A program made the position numbers and the translations under genes. Of a DNA stretch of 64,000 nucleotides, positions 10,950 to 22,672 are shown in pieces. The notes below the pieces were generated by a model. It worked only from the letters and a program-made list of their open reading frames with translations. It was not told the DNA's origin and searched no databases. Each line of letters starts with the position of its first letter. Position 1 is the stretch's first letter. Source of the stretch: Hetaerina americana (Eukaryota; Arthropoda; Insecta; Odonata; Calopterygidae). The DNA is taken from contig JAKTNV010000064.1 of NCBI GenBank assembly GCA_022747635.1, positions 310,001 to 374,000 on the forward strand, given 5' to 3'.

Positions 10950-11287
10950 CACCTGCGGACTGGGCGAGTGCAGCAGCTCGTGCTTCTCCAACTGCTCCCT
11001 CTGCTGGAACACGTCGCCGCACTGGATGCAGGCGTAAGGGCCGGAGGTTGGGGCCACAGGTGGCGCCAGGGCCGGCGCCATGCCCCCGCCGTTAACCACC
11101 TCAGCGGCGTGGGAGGCTGCCAGGTGCTCGGCCAGCGCCCTCGCGTCCACGTACCCCTTGTTGCAGTGCGGGCACTTGGCGAAGTACTCTGCGTCCACTG
11201 GCGGCGGCAGCAGCGGCGGTGGGGCGTCTTCGTCCTCGCGGGGCGATGACCCGATGCCCTCGGCTACGACCGCGTCCGCCAGGGACA
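10950..11287 (-). CDS. Internal exon of a C2H2 zinc-finger protein
   Basis: This is the one convincing host coding exon in the window. On the minus strand it follows a long pyrimidine tract ending in CCCTAG (acceptor AG at 11288-11289) and ends before GTGAGT (exon end 10950; an in-frame alternative donor would end it at 10953). It gives two bases of a split codon plus 112 codons. Two classical zinc fingers are visible: one has CPHC then H-x4-H (C-x2-C-x12-H-x4-H), the other CIQC then H-x3-H (C-x2-C-x12-H-x3-H), separated by a Gly/Ala/Pro linker. The N-terminal part is acidic (SPREDEDA). C2H2 fingers usually bind DNA in the nucleus, so a transcription factor is likely. No flanking exons were identified, and I cannot assign a family. 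The exon is CpG-rich, as is its surroundings. Confidence 0.7.
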
Positions 11288-11325
11288 CTAGGGGAGAGAG
11301 AAGGAGGGAGAGGGGGGGTCAGAGG
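11288..11325 (-). promoter_or_regulatory. Splice acceptor and polypyrimidine tract
   Basis: On the minus strand a run of C and T about 30 bases long leads directly into CCCTAG and the zinc-finger reading frame. This is a textbook 3' splice site and is the main reason to read the zinc-finger block as an internal exon rather than a first exon. Confidence 0.65.
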
Positions 11326-12749
11326 GGGCAATCGTCATGGACATCGATTTGGCCTCGTGCTGCCGAGGACGGCGGCGTCAATCGGCGAAGGCGACTCGCG
11401 ACGCCATCGAATAATAATAATAAAGCCAACTGCTTTGGAACTTGGCATCATTCAATACATTCAATACCATTGGAGGTCATTTAAAATGGTCACAAATGTC
11501 GAAATTTAACGTAGCAAATATTAAGTTCAAGGCAGCGAGTTTTGAAAAAAATATCACCAAATTGTTCTTATTATTCCAAGTTAAAAGACCTCACAATTTC
11601 ATGCAAAATAAGACAATTTTGGAAATGTTTTACCAAAAATATGTGCCTAAGGTCATGTATGCAAGGCAGAAATTCTCTTCCATGGAATAGAGATAACTTT
11701 TTCACCGTGAGAAGATAAGGACAAAACCAGTAGGAGTTGAAACGACGGGGAATGAAGGACGGAGGAGGGAAATTGCGATGGACGACAACCACTGCTCCCA
11801 CCAATCACGCATCTGCAGGAGTAGGATCTTATAAAAGACTGAAAGGAGTAATAAAGGGAATTGTAGGGCAAGGTGTCGCGAAATCCTAACTTGAATGTAG
11901 ACACCACTTGGAAGAATTTGCAGTATATTATCATATATTGCGAAGGACTGCGTCCATGTGCCTATCCACTTTCAAGAGAGGAACTAGATGGAGCCAACAG
12001 AAGAGAGAGAGAGAAGCGATACGGCTCCCAACACCATTAAAAGGCAAATCACTCGCGTCTGGTCCTCGTGTTTTGCCCTCTGTCGTCAATTTACGTCAAC
12101 ATCAAACGGGTTCCCCCTTTGATCTCAATTAAAAAAGTAATGAACTTAGTTCCGCTACCTGTTCGAACAAAAAACGATTTAAAAGTGCAAGTATTTTCTA
12201 CCTATATAAAAATATCTTGGAACCTACCGTCAACCTTTTATCAAAACCTTAATTTTATTTTTTATTAATGCGTAGGGTTTGAAATTTTATTATTTCACTC
12301 TCCCTATCTGATGAGGCTGCGATACAGGTAGAAGGTTCAAGTAAAGTAATATATTTTCCCGGGAATAACGTATGTTTCGATGAAATCAAATCTTCGATCA
12401 TTTTCACGGCGGCGGCACATTCATTCCCCCATCGCAAAGAAAATATCACCCGGGTCTCGAACGATTGTCGCTCGATTCCGCCGCATTCATCAAAGATTGA
12501 AAGAGCAACAGAACGTGAAGTTAACGCGGAAAATACGTTCAATATGCACCCGGACTTTGCTTTACGGTCACGAAGACCTACGGCACGAGCGAAGGCGAGA
12601 ATCTCTCAAAAATCTTTCCACTTCTCGTTAGAAAGAGCCGTCGGAAGAGTCCGAAATAGAAAACTTTGGCACGACTTCCGCGTTTTATACGCGTTTCATC
12701 TCTTCATCAATACTCCCGAACACCTGAAACTATCCGCAAATTATAGAGA
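11326..12749. other. Intergenic or intronic AT-rich DNA
   Basis: It lies upstream of the zinc-finger exon in that gene's direction, so it may be its intron. No exon with recognisable content was found. A short ATA repeat lies near 11410-11420. Confidence 0.4.
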
Positions 12750-15450
12750 ATTAGTGGGAACTCAATCGGTGTGTCCGCCTGCAGCGGGTGGTCCAGCGCA
12801 ATAGGAGTAGCAAGGGGGGGACGGGTCGGCCGGAGGAGTGGAGAGGGAGGGGGGCGCCTCCCGCCACACGGTGGCTCCGTCCGCCCGGCCAGCGCCCCAC
12901 CGGTCGCGCGACCCTCCCGGGAGTGGGTGTGAGACCACGCCGGGTGCCTGCGTCGGCCCTCGCGGTCGCTACGGATGCGCCCCCGTCTCCAAGAGACTTA
13001 AGAACAACTCTGTCTACCCGGCGACTATGGGAACGGCGAGATTCGCAGACACCCGTCGGTGGCCGTGGCGTTACTCGTGCGACGCGACGCCCCCTCAAGA
13101 GTGCAAGCGCACCACGGCCATTTCCGACGCCCCCGCATCATCCGGCTGTAATCATTGAACCCGCACTTCCAGAGCTCAAATTCCGAGGATGCCCATTCCC
13201 CACGACGATGGCCACCCGCCGCTGGGGGCAGCCCTTAACCGAGTTCTCCCGTCATTGATGACGGCATTTGTGGCCCCGCTATTCTCACGGAAGGATTTCA
13301 CCTCGGCCAGCAAGGGAGGGAATTTCTCTCACCGCGAATGCGGCTACGTCGAAATTCGGGGTCCCGGCGACGGGAGAGGCCGCTTACGACCGCACCCCGG
13401 CAGAGGCAGGGGTGCGGCGAGGCCCGACCCCTCAGCGCGAAACGACGCGACCCTCCCGGGCCCGAGGAAACGGCGCGCCACGCCTTTGGGCCTTCATCAA
13501 CTTTCCGTTTGTTGTGACGTTCGAGATCACACGCTTGCAGCGTCGTAAACGCTCATGCACTGACATTGCGCATCACTGGGCCGAACAAGGGCCTTGTTGG
13601 GCAATTGGAGTACACAGCGAATCAAAAATTTGTTTCGGGCACCCAAACTATCACATAATCAGATTAGTGTTTACAAAAAGTACCAAAAACAAACATAGAA
13701 TATTAAGGATTTATGAATGTATTGAAAAAATGAAATTGCACATTGCACGGCACCGGTTATTACTCATTTAAGAAACGATTTCTGAGTCCGAGGACCCCAA
13801 GAAAAGCAGCCTCGGATGACCACGACGCGGTGACCCGACAACTTTGCTTAGTGATACATTCAAACGTCAAAGCTCCCGTAATTACGAGGCGATGGGGACC
13901 GCGAGAGGGGCTGTCGGGCCTCGGGAGCGTGGGCCGCACGGGGTAGCGTAGGGGAAGGTGGTTGACGGGCCGCGTCTCGATCCCGCGGGTGCCGTGCGCA
14001 GGTGCCCGACAGAATGCGGGGGGCGTTGCCCTTGGAGAGTGGACTGAAGGCGGATCTCAGGGGTGGGGAAAGCGCGAGTGGGCACGGCCGCCATGATGCC
14101 CTCACTTTAACGAGGCGAGTAAGTGTGAACCCTTCGGGAGTCCAAAAATCCAAGTCGAGCCAACGGCCGCTATTTCAGCCGAAGGGGTTCGCTTCCCAAA
14201 ACTAAAGAGTCGCCCTCAAAGGCCTTCTCGTTTAACTCACGGAGTGACGAATGATGCGGCACCTGCCGGCAGCCAACATTGCAAGGAGTTTGAATTTGAA
14301 AATTTTCCATTAAATTATAAACGATTGCCATACGGTTTCCTTGAAGGGGATTGGAGTTGATATCGCCAAATATATGCAGAAGGCAAACCATCGGCAACTT
14401 CATCGCTGTCTCCTCCAAACCCCCGGTCAACGCGCGCCCCCCCATTCGTGGACCACAGAGGGGCGCGCCTAGGTGGGGGAGGGGGTAAACAATCAACATT
14501 CCCGTATATTCACTAATTATTTAAAGTTGCCCATGGATAAGGCACCATGGGGTAGAAGGTGGACGCCATGAGGGGGAGGAGGGGGCGCGCGGGATCAACG
14601 GGTGCCGCGGTGCGCAACCGGCGGGGGCACACTCGGTCGGGGCGACGGGAGGACGCGGCCCCGGCGACGGCGGGGGTCGAGGCCGGGGACGAGGCGAGCG
14701 CGGCGCCCCGCTTTCTCTCTCACTCACATCGGCAGTTGCTCCAGACGTTGGCGAGACTCCAGAGGCGATACGAGTAAGTTCCGTAACATCCGAACATGTT
14801 GCTCCTGGCGACCATCTCACGGAGGAGCCCGCGGACACCCGCCCTCCCGCGCCGCGGCACCCCTCCCTTCTGGAGCGGTGAACGGTGCAGCGAAGTCACC
14901 GAGGGAAGGAGCGGAAGAGGGTCCGCCGCCTCCCGAGGGCCCCGCGGGGGGTCGCCAGCTGCCCCGGAGGAAGGGGGGAGGAGGATGGTGGTTCTCTCAC
15001 GTCACATCCGCCGAAGACACGGGGGCGCTCCACACACACACACGCACATGCACTGACACCAACGCACCGTCAATCGAGAGCGGCACCCGCGTCCCGTCCG
15101 TCCGTCCCGCTCGCCTCTCCTCGACCGATCTGCCCGCGGAGACGGCCGAACGCGCTCTGAGCGCGAGCCGCCGATCCGAGCGCCCGCCCCTCTCCATCCC
15201 GGCCTATGCCACAGGGGGGAGGGGGGGCCAGACGAGAGCGCGGGAAAGGGGGCGGGGGCGGGAAAGGGGAGGAGCCACGGGCGGCAGGGGCCCGAGGGGG
15301 GCCGAGGGCACCCGAGCGTGCCCCCCTCCCTCGCCCCTTCCACCACCCGCACGGGCAGGTGGCGACGCCTGGCGTGCGTACGGAGTACACGCGAGGCGGA
15401 AGGAGGGGAGGGTCGCGGAGAGGAACAGGTGGCGGGAGGGAACGATAAAC
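12750..15450. other. Cluster of CpG-rich segments
   Basis: Very GC- and CpG-rich blocks at about 12750-13550, 13870-14200 and 14540-15450 are separated by AT-richer DNA. Many overlapping frames are open on both strands, including a 295-codon frame at 14602-15489, but the translations are Arg/Gly/Pro-rich and show no domain, which is expected from base composition alone. In animal genomes such islands often mark promoters, so the first exon of a nearby gene may lie here; that is inference. Confidence 0.45.
14736..14773 (+). CDS. Candidate 38-bp micro-exon
   Basis: A pyrimidine-rich stretch (CTTTCTCTCTCACTCACATCGGCAG) makes a good acceptor, followed by a 38-bp open block and a strong donor (GTAAGT at 14774). 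In phase 0 it reads LLQTLARLQRRY plus two bases, a helical basic peptide. Nothing identifies the parent protein. Chance occurrence of splice-like signals in 64 kb is quite possible, and the complementary strand also carries a GTGAGT nearby. This is a low-confidence candidate. Confidence 0.2.
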
Positions 15451-15929
15451 GGCTACAAATGGAAGAAACATTCTCAAAATACACCATGAATATTTATCGA
15501 TTTCAACCCTCGATACACCAGGAAACTAATTTGTATTAACCTTTCGGAATGCCATCTATGAATTCGTGAGCTTATCGATCACGCGAGAGCTTATCGATTG
15601 CAATAAGATTCTCTCTATCAGAGATTATATAGCTTTTCTGCTTTCAGCAGATTTTACGGCAGAATTGAAGAGCGAACCACGAGCATTTCAAAAGATGGGA
15701 TGCAGCGTTCAATTCTTCCATATCTGATTTAAATTCCCTCGTCCCCGACAACGGGGTCTCCATTACGGCCATATTTACTTCTTGCACTCCTGTCATGGGA
15801 ATGTCCATCCCCATGAGGTCTGGAAACAACAGAAGAAAAGCACGCTGCGCCCGACAGGAAGAAGAGGAAATTGCATTGATAAAATATCGCAATCGACGCG
15901 CCTACAACCTACATTGTTACTTCCCCAGT
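15451..15929. other. Intergenic, no supported gene
   Basis: AT-rich DNA between the CpG-rich block and a CR1-like fragment. Open frames here are short and lack motifs. Confidence 0.4.
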
Positions 15930-16481
15930 AGTTCCCTCCCGAACGCCTACTGCATCGGGACAACCAAATAGAAGGTATATGTAGAAGAGACTCGATTAAA
16001 TGCTTCGGCGTTACCCTCACTCACGACCCCTCGTGGGTGAAATGCGTACGGGGAATATGTGGACAGTCTAACAAAAATTTAGGATTTAGTAGAAGAGTAC
16101 TTGGTAAATGTGGTGAAAAGGTCAAAGGGAGAAATGTGGTCTGTCGTTGGTTAGGCTTCATTTAGAATACATATAAGTATACAATGGGATCCTCACGAAG
16201 TTGGATTAATTGCCGAATTGCCACAGCGTAGAGGAGCTAGATTTGTAAAACGCTGCTATGGTAAACTTAGTAGCGTATCCAAGATATTGGAGGAGCTAGG
16301 CTAGGGTTACATTACAGATTAAATCTCTTGCATAAATTAGTAGAATGTTTTTTCAGCAATGATGCTGAAAATACGACTTATTATTCTTCGTCGTACTGCA
16401 GTAGGAGAGATCATGTCAATGAAATTAGCGATATAGAGACATTAGCGAGTAGAACCGATAGATTAGTGGTATCTCGATCCC
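15930..16481 (+). mobile_element. CR1-like LINE 3' fragment (copy B, first part)
   Basis: It encodes the last part of the reverse transcriptase and its C-terminal tail in broken frames: a degenerate DSIK-x-xGVTLTHDPSW block near 15990-16030, CGQSNKNLGFSRRVLGKC near 16060-16110, then YRLNLLHKL and a RRDHV-like tail. The same blocks occur in the other CR1-like copies here. The start matches the start of the 53.4-kb copy (CCCGAACGCCTNCTGC...), so both descend from a similar or internally deleted source. The copy is interrupted by SINE2. Confidence 0.75.
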
Positions 16482-16688
16482 TACTTTAGGTGCTTTAGTG
16501 GAGGGCACTTTGAGTGAGTACGCCGTCCGTCAGATGGGACGTTAAGCTGCGGACCCCTTGGCGCCTTTCGTTAAGAGTAGGCTAATGCCGACACCGGGTT
16601 TCTCTCCACCCTTCATCTTATCCTGTCCATCCACTATGGCGCAAATGACCTCAGCAGCCGGTCACCTCCCCTAACTACTACTACTACT
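16482..16688 (+). mobile_element. SINE2, 5'-truncated copy nested in a CR1-like LINE
   Basis: It matches the non-tRNA body of the full-length SINE2 copy near 60 kb: GGAGGGCACTTTGAGTGAG, ATGGGACGTTAAGC, CTTGGCGCCTTTCG, then GGCGCAAATGACCTCAGC and an ACT trinucleotide tail. The tRNA head is absent. LINE sequence resumes directly after the tail, so the SINE landed in an existing LINE copy and is younger than it. Confidence 0.8.
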
Positions 16689-16830
16689 TTAATATGCCAT
16701 TTTTCCCACGAACGAAAAGGGATGAGAAAAGCATCGTCCAACCGCGGTATGGGGAAAATACGAGATTTTGTGCCAGAAGTAGCCTGGTGTGAAATTATTC
16801 CCTGTCCGGTAGCTCGTAGGTGACCACTTT
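16689..16830 (+). mobile_element. CR1-like LINE 3' fragment (copy B, second part)
   Basis: It resumes with the FFPRT-like block (ATTTTTCCCACGAACG...) that ends the CR1-like proteins in other copies. The end is uncertain because the 3' untranslated region is diverged. Confidence 0.6.
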
Positions 16831-17854
16831 TGAATGTCCTTTCGGGGCTCGGGAAATGCGGGCCGAATGAGGCGACTTGAAAACATTCTCCGTTTCATTG
16901 ACGCGCTCCATATTGTAAGAAAAACTAAGCGTCCGGGTTCTTAACGCCCATCGGTAATTCTTCCCTTACGGGACGTGTGGCGCCGCGGAAGGAAGGCATG
17001 AGGAGGGAGGGCATAAGTGGAAAGGGACGTTGAATATGCTCCGGGTGATTTGTGTGCCCCGTGGATTTCGGGGCGTCCGAGTTGACGGAGGTATTGCGTC
17101 GGGATTTCCGTGTGAAAGAGAGGGCGGCGCGGGGAGGGTTAGCGGTGGGAGAATCGCCGTGGGAGGCCAAGAGGGCAGGGGGAAGCGTGGCCGGTTATCG
17201 CCGGTACTTCTCCGGCATATACACATACTGGCGGAAAGCTAAGGATGTCTTCCGTGGGAAGGGCTGGAATAAAAGTGGGCGGGAAGATGGTACGTAAGGT
17301 CGGAAGAAGACCGAGGATAGTTAGGCAGACAATGAGGGGGTCAATTGCTGCTATTGCCGAGCGATTTACGGGAACAATGTTAAAGGGACAAGATACCCTA
17401 CCATGCAGCGGGATTCTGGAGAAGATGAGCGCAAAATATAAGTGGAGGCTTCAAAAGGTGGCGTGGTCCTTAATGGGAGCGACACGGGAGGACATGGGGT
17501 GAGCGCAGAGGGGCGGGAGGCGGCTTGTGAGGCGGAGAGAGGGAGTCGGATAGGGAGGAAGACGAACGCCGGGGTATGGCAAGGCATGTCTGATGAGGGG
17601 GAGAGAGAGGCCAGGGGAAATCCGAAAAAGGGAATTACAGATGGTGCGTTCTCTCGAGTGTTAAAACTCTACCCGTTCTAGTCTTCTACTTCAGTGCACA
17701 TTTAAGCTTTCGTGTTCCTTGAGAATCACATCAATCATCTTGACCTTTTACCATGTATTCACGTTCGTTCCATGAAGGCAGGCTGACCGACGAAACGCTA
17801 AAAGGAAATCCTTTGCATATCTACTTTTCATTAATTGTCTATCAGGTCTTTAAT
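16831..17854. other. Intergenic, no supported gene
   Basis: G- and A-rich on the plus strand with a few short frames lacking motifs. Confidence 0.4.
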
Positions 17855-18525
17855 GAGTACTTTATTTAGTACCCTGCTAACCACCCTTGGGGTGTATGGA
17901 AGGGGGTGATCACACGTTAGACCACCATTGACCCTAAACACCTTTTCCTCCGAGCGCGGTTGGGCAAACATTATTTTTGTTTGACCTCTTATAGTTCGTG
18001 GAACAAATGACATCTTAATGTAATTCATCTCTTCTATGCTTAATCTCTCTAATTTTATAGAGATGATCTCTCCTACCGTATTACGATGGCGGTAATTCTC
18101 CATTTTAAACATCACTGCTAAAGAGACTCTCTTCCAATTTATGCAAGGGCTTCAAAATGTAATTTAGCCTTCACTCCGTGAGTGATTCTTAGCTTAGCTG
18201 CTCTAATATTTTGGATACGCTGCCAAGTTTCTCACAACGTTTAGCAAATCTAGCTCCTCTACACTGCACGCGATACAATTCGGCAATCCAGCCAATACCG
18301 TGAGGATTACATATACTTTTAGCATATTCTAAATGAGGCCTAACCAGTGAACGATAACATCTCTCTTTGACCTTTTCATCACATTTACCCTATACTCTTC
18401 TAATAGTGAGTCCTAATTTTTTGTTAGCCTGTCTACATATTCCCCTAGTATGTGTTTCACCCAGGAGAGGTCGTGAGTGAGGGTCACGCCCTAAAGTTTT
18501 TAATCGAGTATTATGTTCGTAGTGC
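17855..18525 (-). mobile_element. CR1-like LINE 3' fragment (copy C)
   Basis: On the minus strand it reads GVTLTHDLSWVKH, then a degenerate CRQANKKLGLTIRRV, RPHLEYAKSI, RVQCRGARFAKRC and an FVPRTIRGQ ending, in several frames. It ends with a CCACCCCAAGGGTGG palindromic 3' signature. It carries only the C-terminal third of the reverse transcriptase ORF. The mutated junction block suggests an old copy. Confidence 0.75.
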
Positions 18526-21500
18526 ACTCGCATTATATACGTTGATCACAATAACATTGATCAATTGATTGATTAACATTAACGCGTCGTGGGAAAAGGC
18601 GGAGCTTTCCTTGGGCAAGAGACATTTGGCGCCTTCCGCAGGGATGTTGTTTAATTCTTGTAATAAATTTATTTCATCAAGTCATTGAATACAAATATTC
18701 GAGATGTAGAGGTAAGGACATATTTCTTTGTTTGGTGCTTCATTTCATTACTAAGAACATCGTCTTCGCCATGCCTCGTTTGTGTGCTCGTTAAACCTTA
18801 TTTTGATGTACATAAACATTAGGGAAAATAATCTTCAAGCGCAGTGTTATGCTTGGAGAGTGTGAGCATTTAGTAATGCCCGGAGTAAAAATATAGTTGT
18901 CTGCGTGAATCCAACTGGGTAACCATGGATCGCTCGGCAACCCTTTGCTAAAGGGGTTCAAACCAACAAAAATGAAAAAGCGCCCACGAGGACTAATGGT
19001 AGAATGAATATTGAATTGATACTAATTTTAACTTATAAATGTGAAACATTTCGCAAGAAAGGTACGCATAATTATAAATTAATTACACACGACACAATGC
19101 ATATCTTAAAAAAATTACTGACAAAGATTAATGACAGAAAATTTACCCTGGAGTAAAATACCATATAAATAAGATAAGAAGTGTTAAATTACTGAAATAT
19201 AATACTGTCTGACTTAATAATTTAAGAATAATATAAAAATCGGATTATCTATAGAGTTAAATAAAGTCGAATAAGAAAAAATGAACACGAAACTAATGAA
19301 AAAAATCGCCCAAGTCAAAAGGAAGAAATGGAAACACCTGATGAAAGACTACCGAATGAATTCAGACTCACGCAAAAACGTGGTTTGCAACTACACACAA
19401 ATGTTTACCCAAGCTATCTCAAATATTAACATTCTAACATCATCTGTTTATTGCTTATTCTTTGCTACGTAGATGTCAGTACTACTGCGTAGGGTGTCCA
19501 AACTCAAGCTGCCATTTCAAACACACGCAGATTAAGCAACTAATTAAATTATTTCTATTTATTATTAGGCCTCTAAATAGCACCCCCTCCCCAATTCGAA
19601 ACACCGCCTAGCACGAGTCTTCGGGTCAATCATCGCTTTCCGGAACGCTTGTCATGGAATACTGTTCTGCAACTTCTACTCAATACCCCGCAAGCCGCCG
19701 CAAGGGCGAGTGGCGGGGGGTGTTGGGGCACCACCCCTAATTCAGGAAAAAACCGCTTGCAAAAGCCACAAATATATACAATCCACAAAGAAAACGTGGT
19801 ATACTTTCATGCAAAGCATTGTTCCGTCGGCGCCGTTTCAATCGCCTCTACTGAAGTGCATCACTGCGGCTTATTTGAGTTACTGGAACAAGAGTGGCGG
19901 GGCAGATCCGGTAAGAACGCGTTAGCGACGACAACTCGTCGCATTATCGATAACTCTCTCATAGTAATTGACTCGCGAGCCGGTGCAGTGCCCGAGCAGC
20001 AACCACCACTCGCACTACCGTCCTACAGTTCAGGCCTCACACGACGTATTCGTTTCAAAAATCGATTCAAAAACTCTCCGTGGAATGCCCCAGAGACGGA
20101 GGGACCTCCGAAAGCAAAACCTTCCCGTGAATGTTGCCCCCGGCAAAGGTGATCATGATATTGCATCATCGCCTCTGATTTGGAAGCACGCCCTTCATCG
20201 GACTCGGGGCCCACTCGCCATGAACCTCGCGAACCACTCGTGAACGACTCAGTACACCATCGCCATACACGGTCGTAATCATTTCATACATCACGGGGGA
20301 TTTGCCCAATTTAAAACAAAATCTGATGCTTGTTTGTTGCTCCATATTGTTGCGATGTTAAGGGTACACAAACACACACTTTACGCGAATGACCACTCAC
20401 AGGATGGGACTAGGAGGGCTATTTACTATCCGCTTACCGCCGGCGGAGTTCATCTGCCTGCGGTATGACACCGTTCAAAATGAGTCTCAGTGCCCGGAGC
20501 AATTACGAAAGGCAACGAGACTCTGCCGGTCGGTATTACACCGCCGGAAGTGAGTCCCGTCTGCAAACGCGATTACGAACAAGTTTCGGACGGCTGCGTG
20601 ATACCACGCCAAGGGGTCGGAGTTACACCACAGCCAGAGTACCCTGCCTTCGAAACTTCGTCTCGCTATATTTGCAATATGGTGGCAGTTTGCTCATATC
20701 GGTGATCTTCACCTATGCATTGCAATAATTTATGTTGAACGCATGAATGCGTTGAACCCTATTATTTTGTATTGAAAATAATCGGAAAGATTGAGTAAAA
20801 ATAGAGAAAGTGAAATTACCATATTGGTTCTTCAAAATAGTATCTCGAAGGACTACGCTGAACTTGTTTATTTTATCAATGCAATGTAATAATTAATTTT
20901 GTTTAGAGATACCTCTATAATATGCGGCAAACACGATTTAGTTAATTTCGACACTGAGTTATTCAATTCTTATTGTAAATACTTAACTTTCATTCGAATA
21001 TTTCGCTTGAGCAAAATCGGAGGAGTATTACCGAAACAAAACGTTAATGATTAGAATAAATACACGAGAGAGAATATAAAGAAATCGGAATGTAAATAAC
21101 CACTTTGAAATAAATAATGAAGTATTCGCGAAACATCGTGTCCCTGTATGTGATTTGTTCGGTATTTATTTGTGTGCTCACAATCTTGATTTGACAAAGA
21201 GCTACTCTAATTATTACCCTCTCATGTTTATGCTATTATAAATAGACATAACTCCTTTTACCGTATGGAATGAGGAGATTGAAGAATTTGTGAGCTACTT
21301 ACGTGTTCCGATATGTGATTTCTCTCGTGCACCCTTGTGTAGCGCCAAATATATGGCTTTGACATTTTTGGTGATCATCAAATATTTTAATTCATTAGCA
21401 AAGACATTAAGAAAACAGTGAAATGGTATCATGTTGAAAATGAAAAAGAGATTTCTTGTTTATTGCGATCTCATGGGGGCAATCACCTTAGGTACCCATG

Positions 21501-22330
21501 AAAGCCTGCGCGATCACTGATGCATTAATGTTAATTTACATTGGTGACCACCTCATGTCATATAAAACCGAGGGTAACAATCGCACACGGATTTTTTAAT
21601 ATAAAACACTGTGAGTTTTCTCAATATAAAACAGCCAATCATTGAAGTCCAGTCGTGCATTATTTTGATAATCTTTGTTGTAAGCAACAAAAGTGTGCCA
21701 TTAAAATTTAGTAATTTGACACGGTTAAATCTCATGAAGGTTAATTTGCTTCAGTTGAATCTGATATGCTGTTTTGGGAAACGACTAGGAGACATGACTT
21801 GCCTACGATATAATGTGCACATAGGCAAAGCATGATTATGTTGGATGAGCTGAAGACTCAAATAAATATGATTAAATGAAAAATGTATTGCTAGTAAAAC
21901 ATCACCCGGCTAAATGCCAACGCCAAATCATACGCACGCAGGTGGTGAGATTAAAAGAAAATAATTATGTACATCCTCCAAAGATAAGGCTCGATGGTTA
22001 TAAGATATTTATGCATTTCACCTAAATATTCATTGAATATATGCACAATTAACTATAATGTTCAAATGTTGCCCAATTCGGACATTTTAATAGATCAATC
22101 TTTGTGGAGAAGCAGAAATGAGTACCACACAAAGAGCCACTATCTGGCTCAGGAGGACTTCTAACTTGACCAGTAGAGTTGAGGGTGGAATGCATGATCT
22201 CTTTGTAAGGAGTTCACTGATCAATCACTCTTTCACATTCAAGTGCTAATATATTTACTTTTGCCATCCATTAATTCCATTCTAGGTATTCCCCTTTTCT
22301 TTGATGCTTCCCCCCAATTATATTTGCAGG
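18526..22330. other. AT-rich intergenic DNA, no supported gene
   Basis: Low in CpG and without recognisable mobile-element protein blocks. The 167-codon frame at 19649-20152 has no identifiable domain and sits in a GC-richer patch. Only the tandem-repeat stretch near 20.5 kb stands out. Confidence 0.45.
20461..20700 (+). pseudogene. Decayed coding stretch with about 29-residue tandem repeats
   Basis: Units begin at about 20461, 20531 and 20618. The second unit is 87 bp and reads GITPPEVSPVCKRDYEQVSDG-CVIPRQGV. The third begins GVTPQPEYPAFETSSRYICN. The first has the same order of bases but is 70 bp long, so it is out of frame by a 17-bp loss. Each protein unit would hold a T-P-rich start, a Cys and an aromatic residue, suggesting a secreted or extracellular repeat protein. 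No start, signal peptide or splice sites are visible. Function unknown; the reading as a broken exon is inference. Confidence 0.3.
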
Positions 22331-22334
22331 CGAT

Positions 22335-22535
22335 CTCAATGCCTCATCAGGTATCCTTCCAGCCTGTTGCTTCTACTTCCGGCAACTTGTACTTTTCCCT
22401 CACTCAGTCGAGAATTTCTTTATTGCTTGTTCATCATCACAATACCATGAACATAGGCTCGAAAACGTTACACCTATTCCCATTTTCTCACTTTTTCGAG
22501 GATGGCCCAGCCTTTAACCCTGTCAAATACGACAA
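22335..22535. repeat. Diverged direct repeat, left member
   Basis: It shares spaced matches with 22880-23078 (for example CAGCCTGTTGCTTCTACTTC-like and GATGGCCCAGC...ACCCTGT blocks). The pair flanks the imperfect inverted repeat at 22.7 kb in the same orientation. The identity is only approximate by eye. Confidence 0.45.
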
Positions 22536-22672
22536 TTAGTATATACTTATAGAATCAGCATTATATACATAATTACATATAATTAGCATTAACTATGTAT
22601 AGCAATTTAGATATATTTATATAAAAATTAGCATCATATATGCTTTTAAATTAAATTTCTTGGAAATGGAAA

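Noticed and set aside
14602..15489. 295-codon open frame on the plus strand
   Set aside because: The region is so CpG-rich that most frames on both strands are open. The translation is Arg/Gly/Pro-rich without a domain.
19649..20152. 167-codon open frame in AT-rich DNA
   Set aside because: It attracted notice as a long frame outside an island, but no domain, signal peptide or splice-defined boundary supports it.
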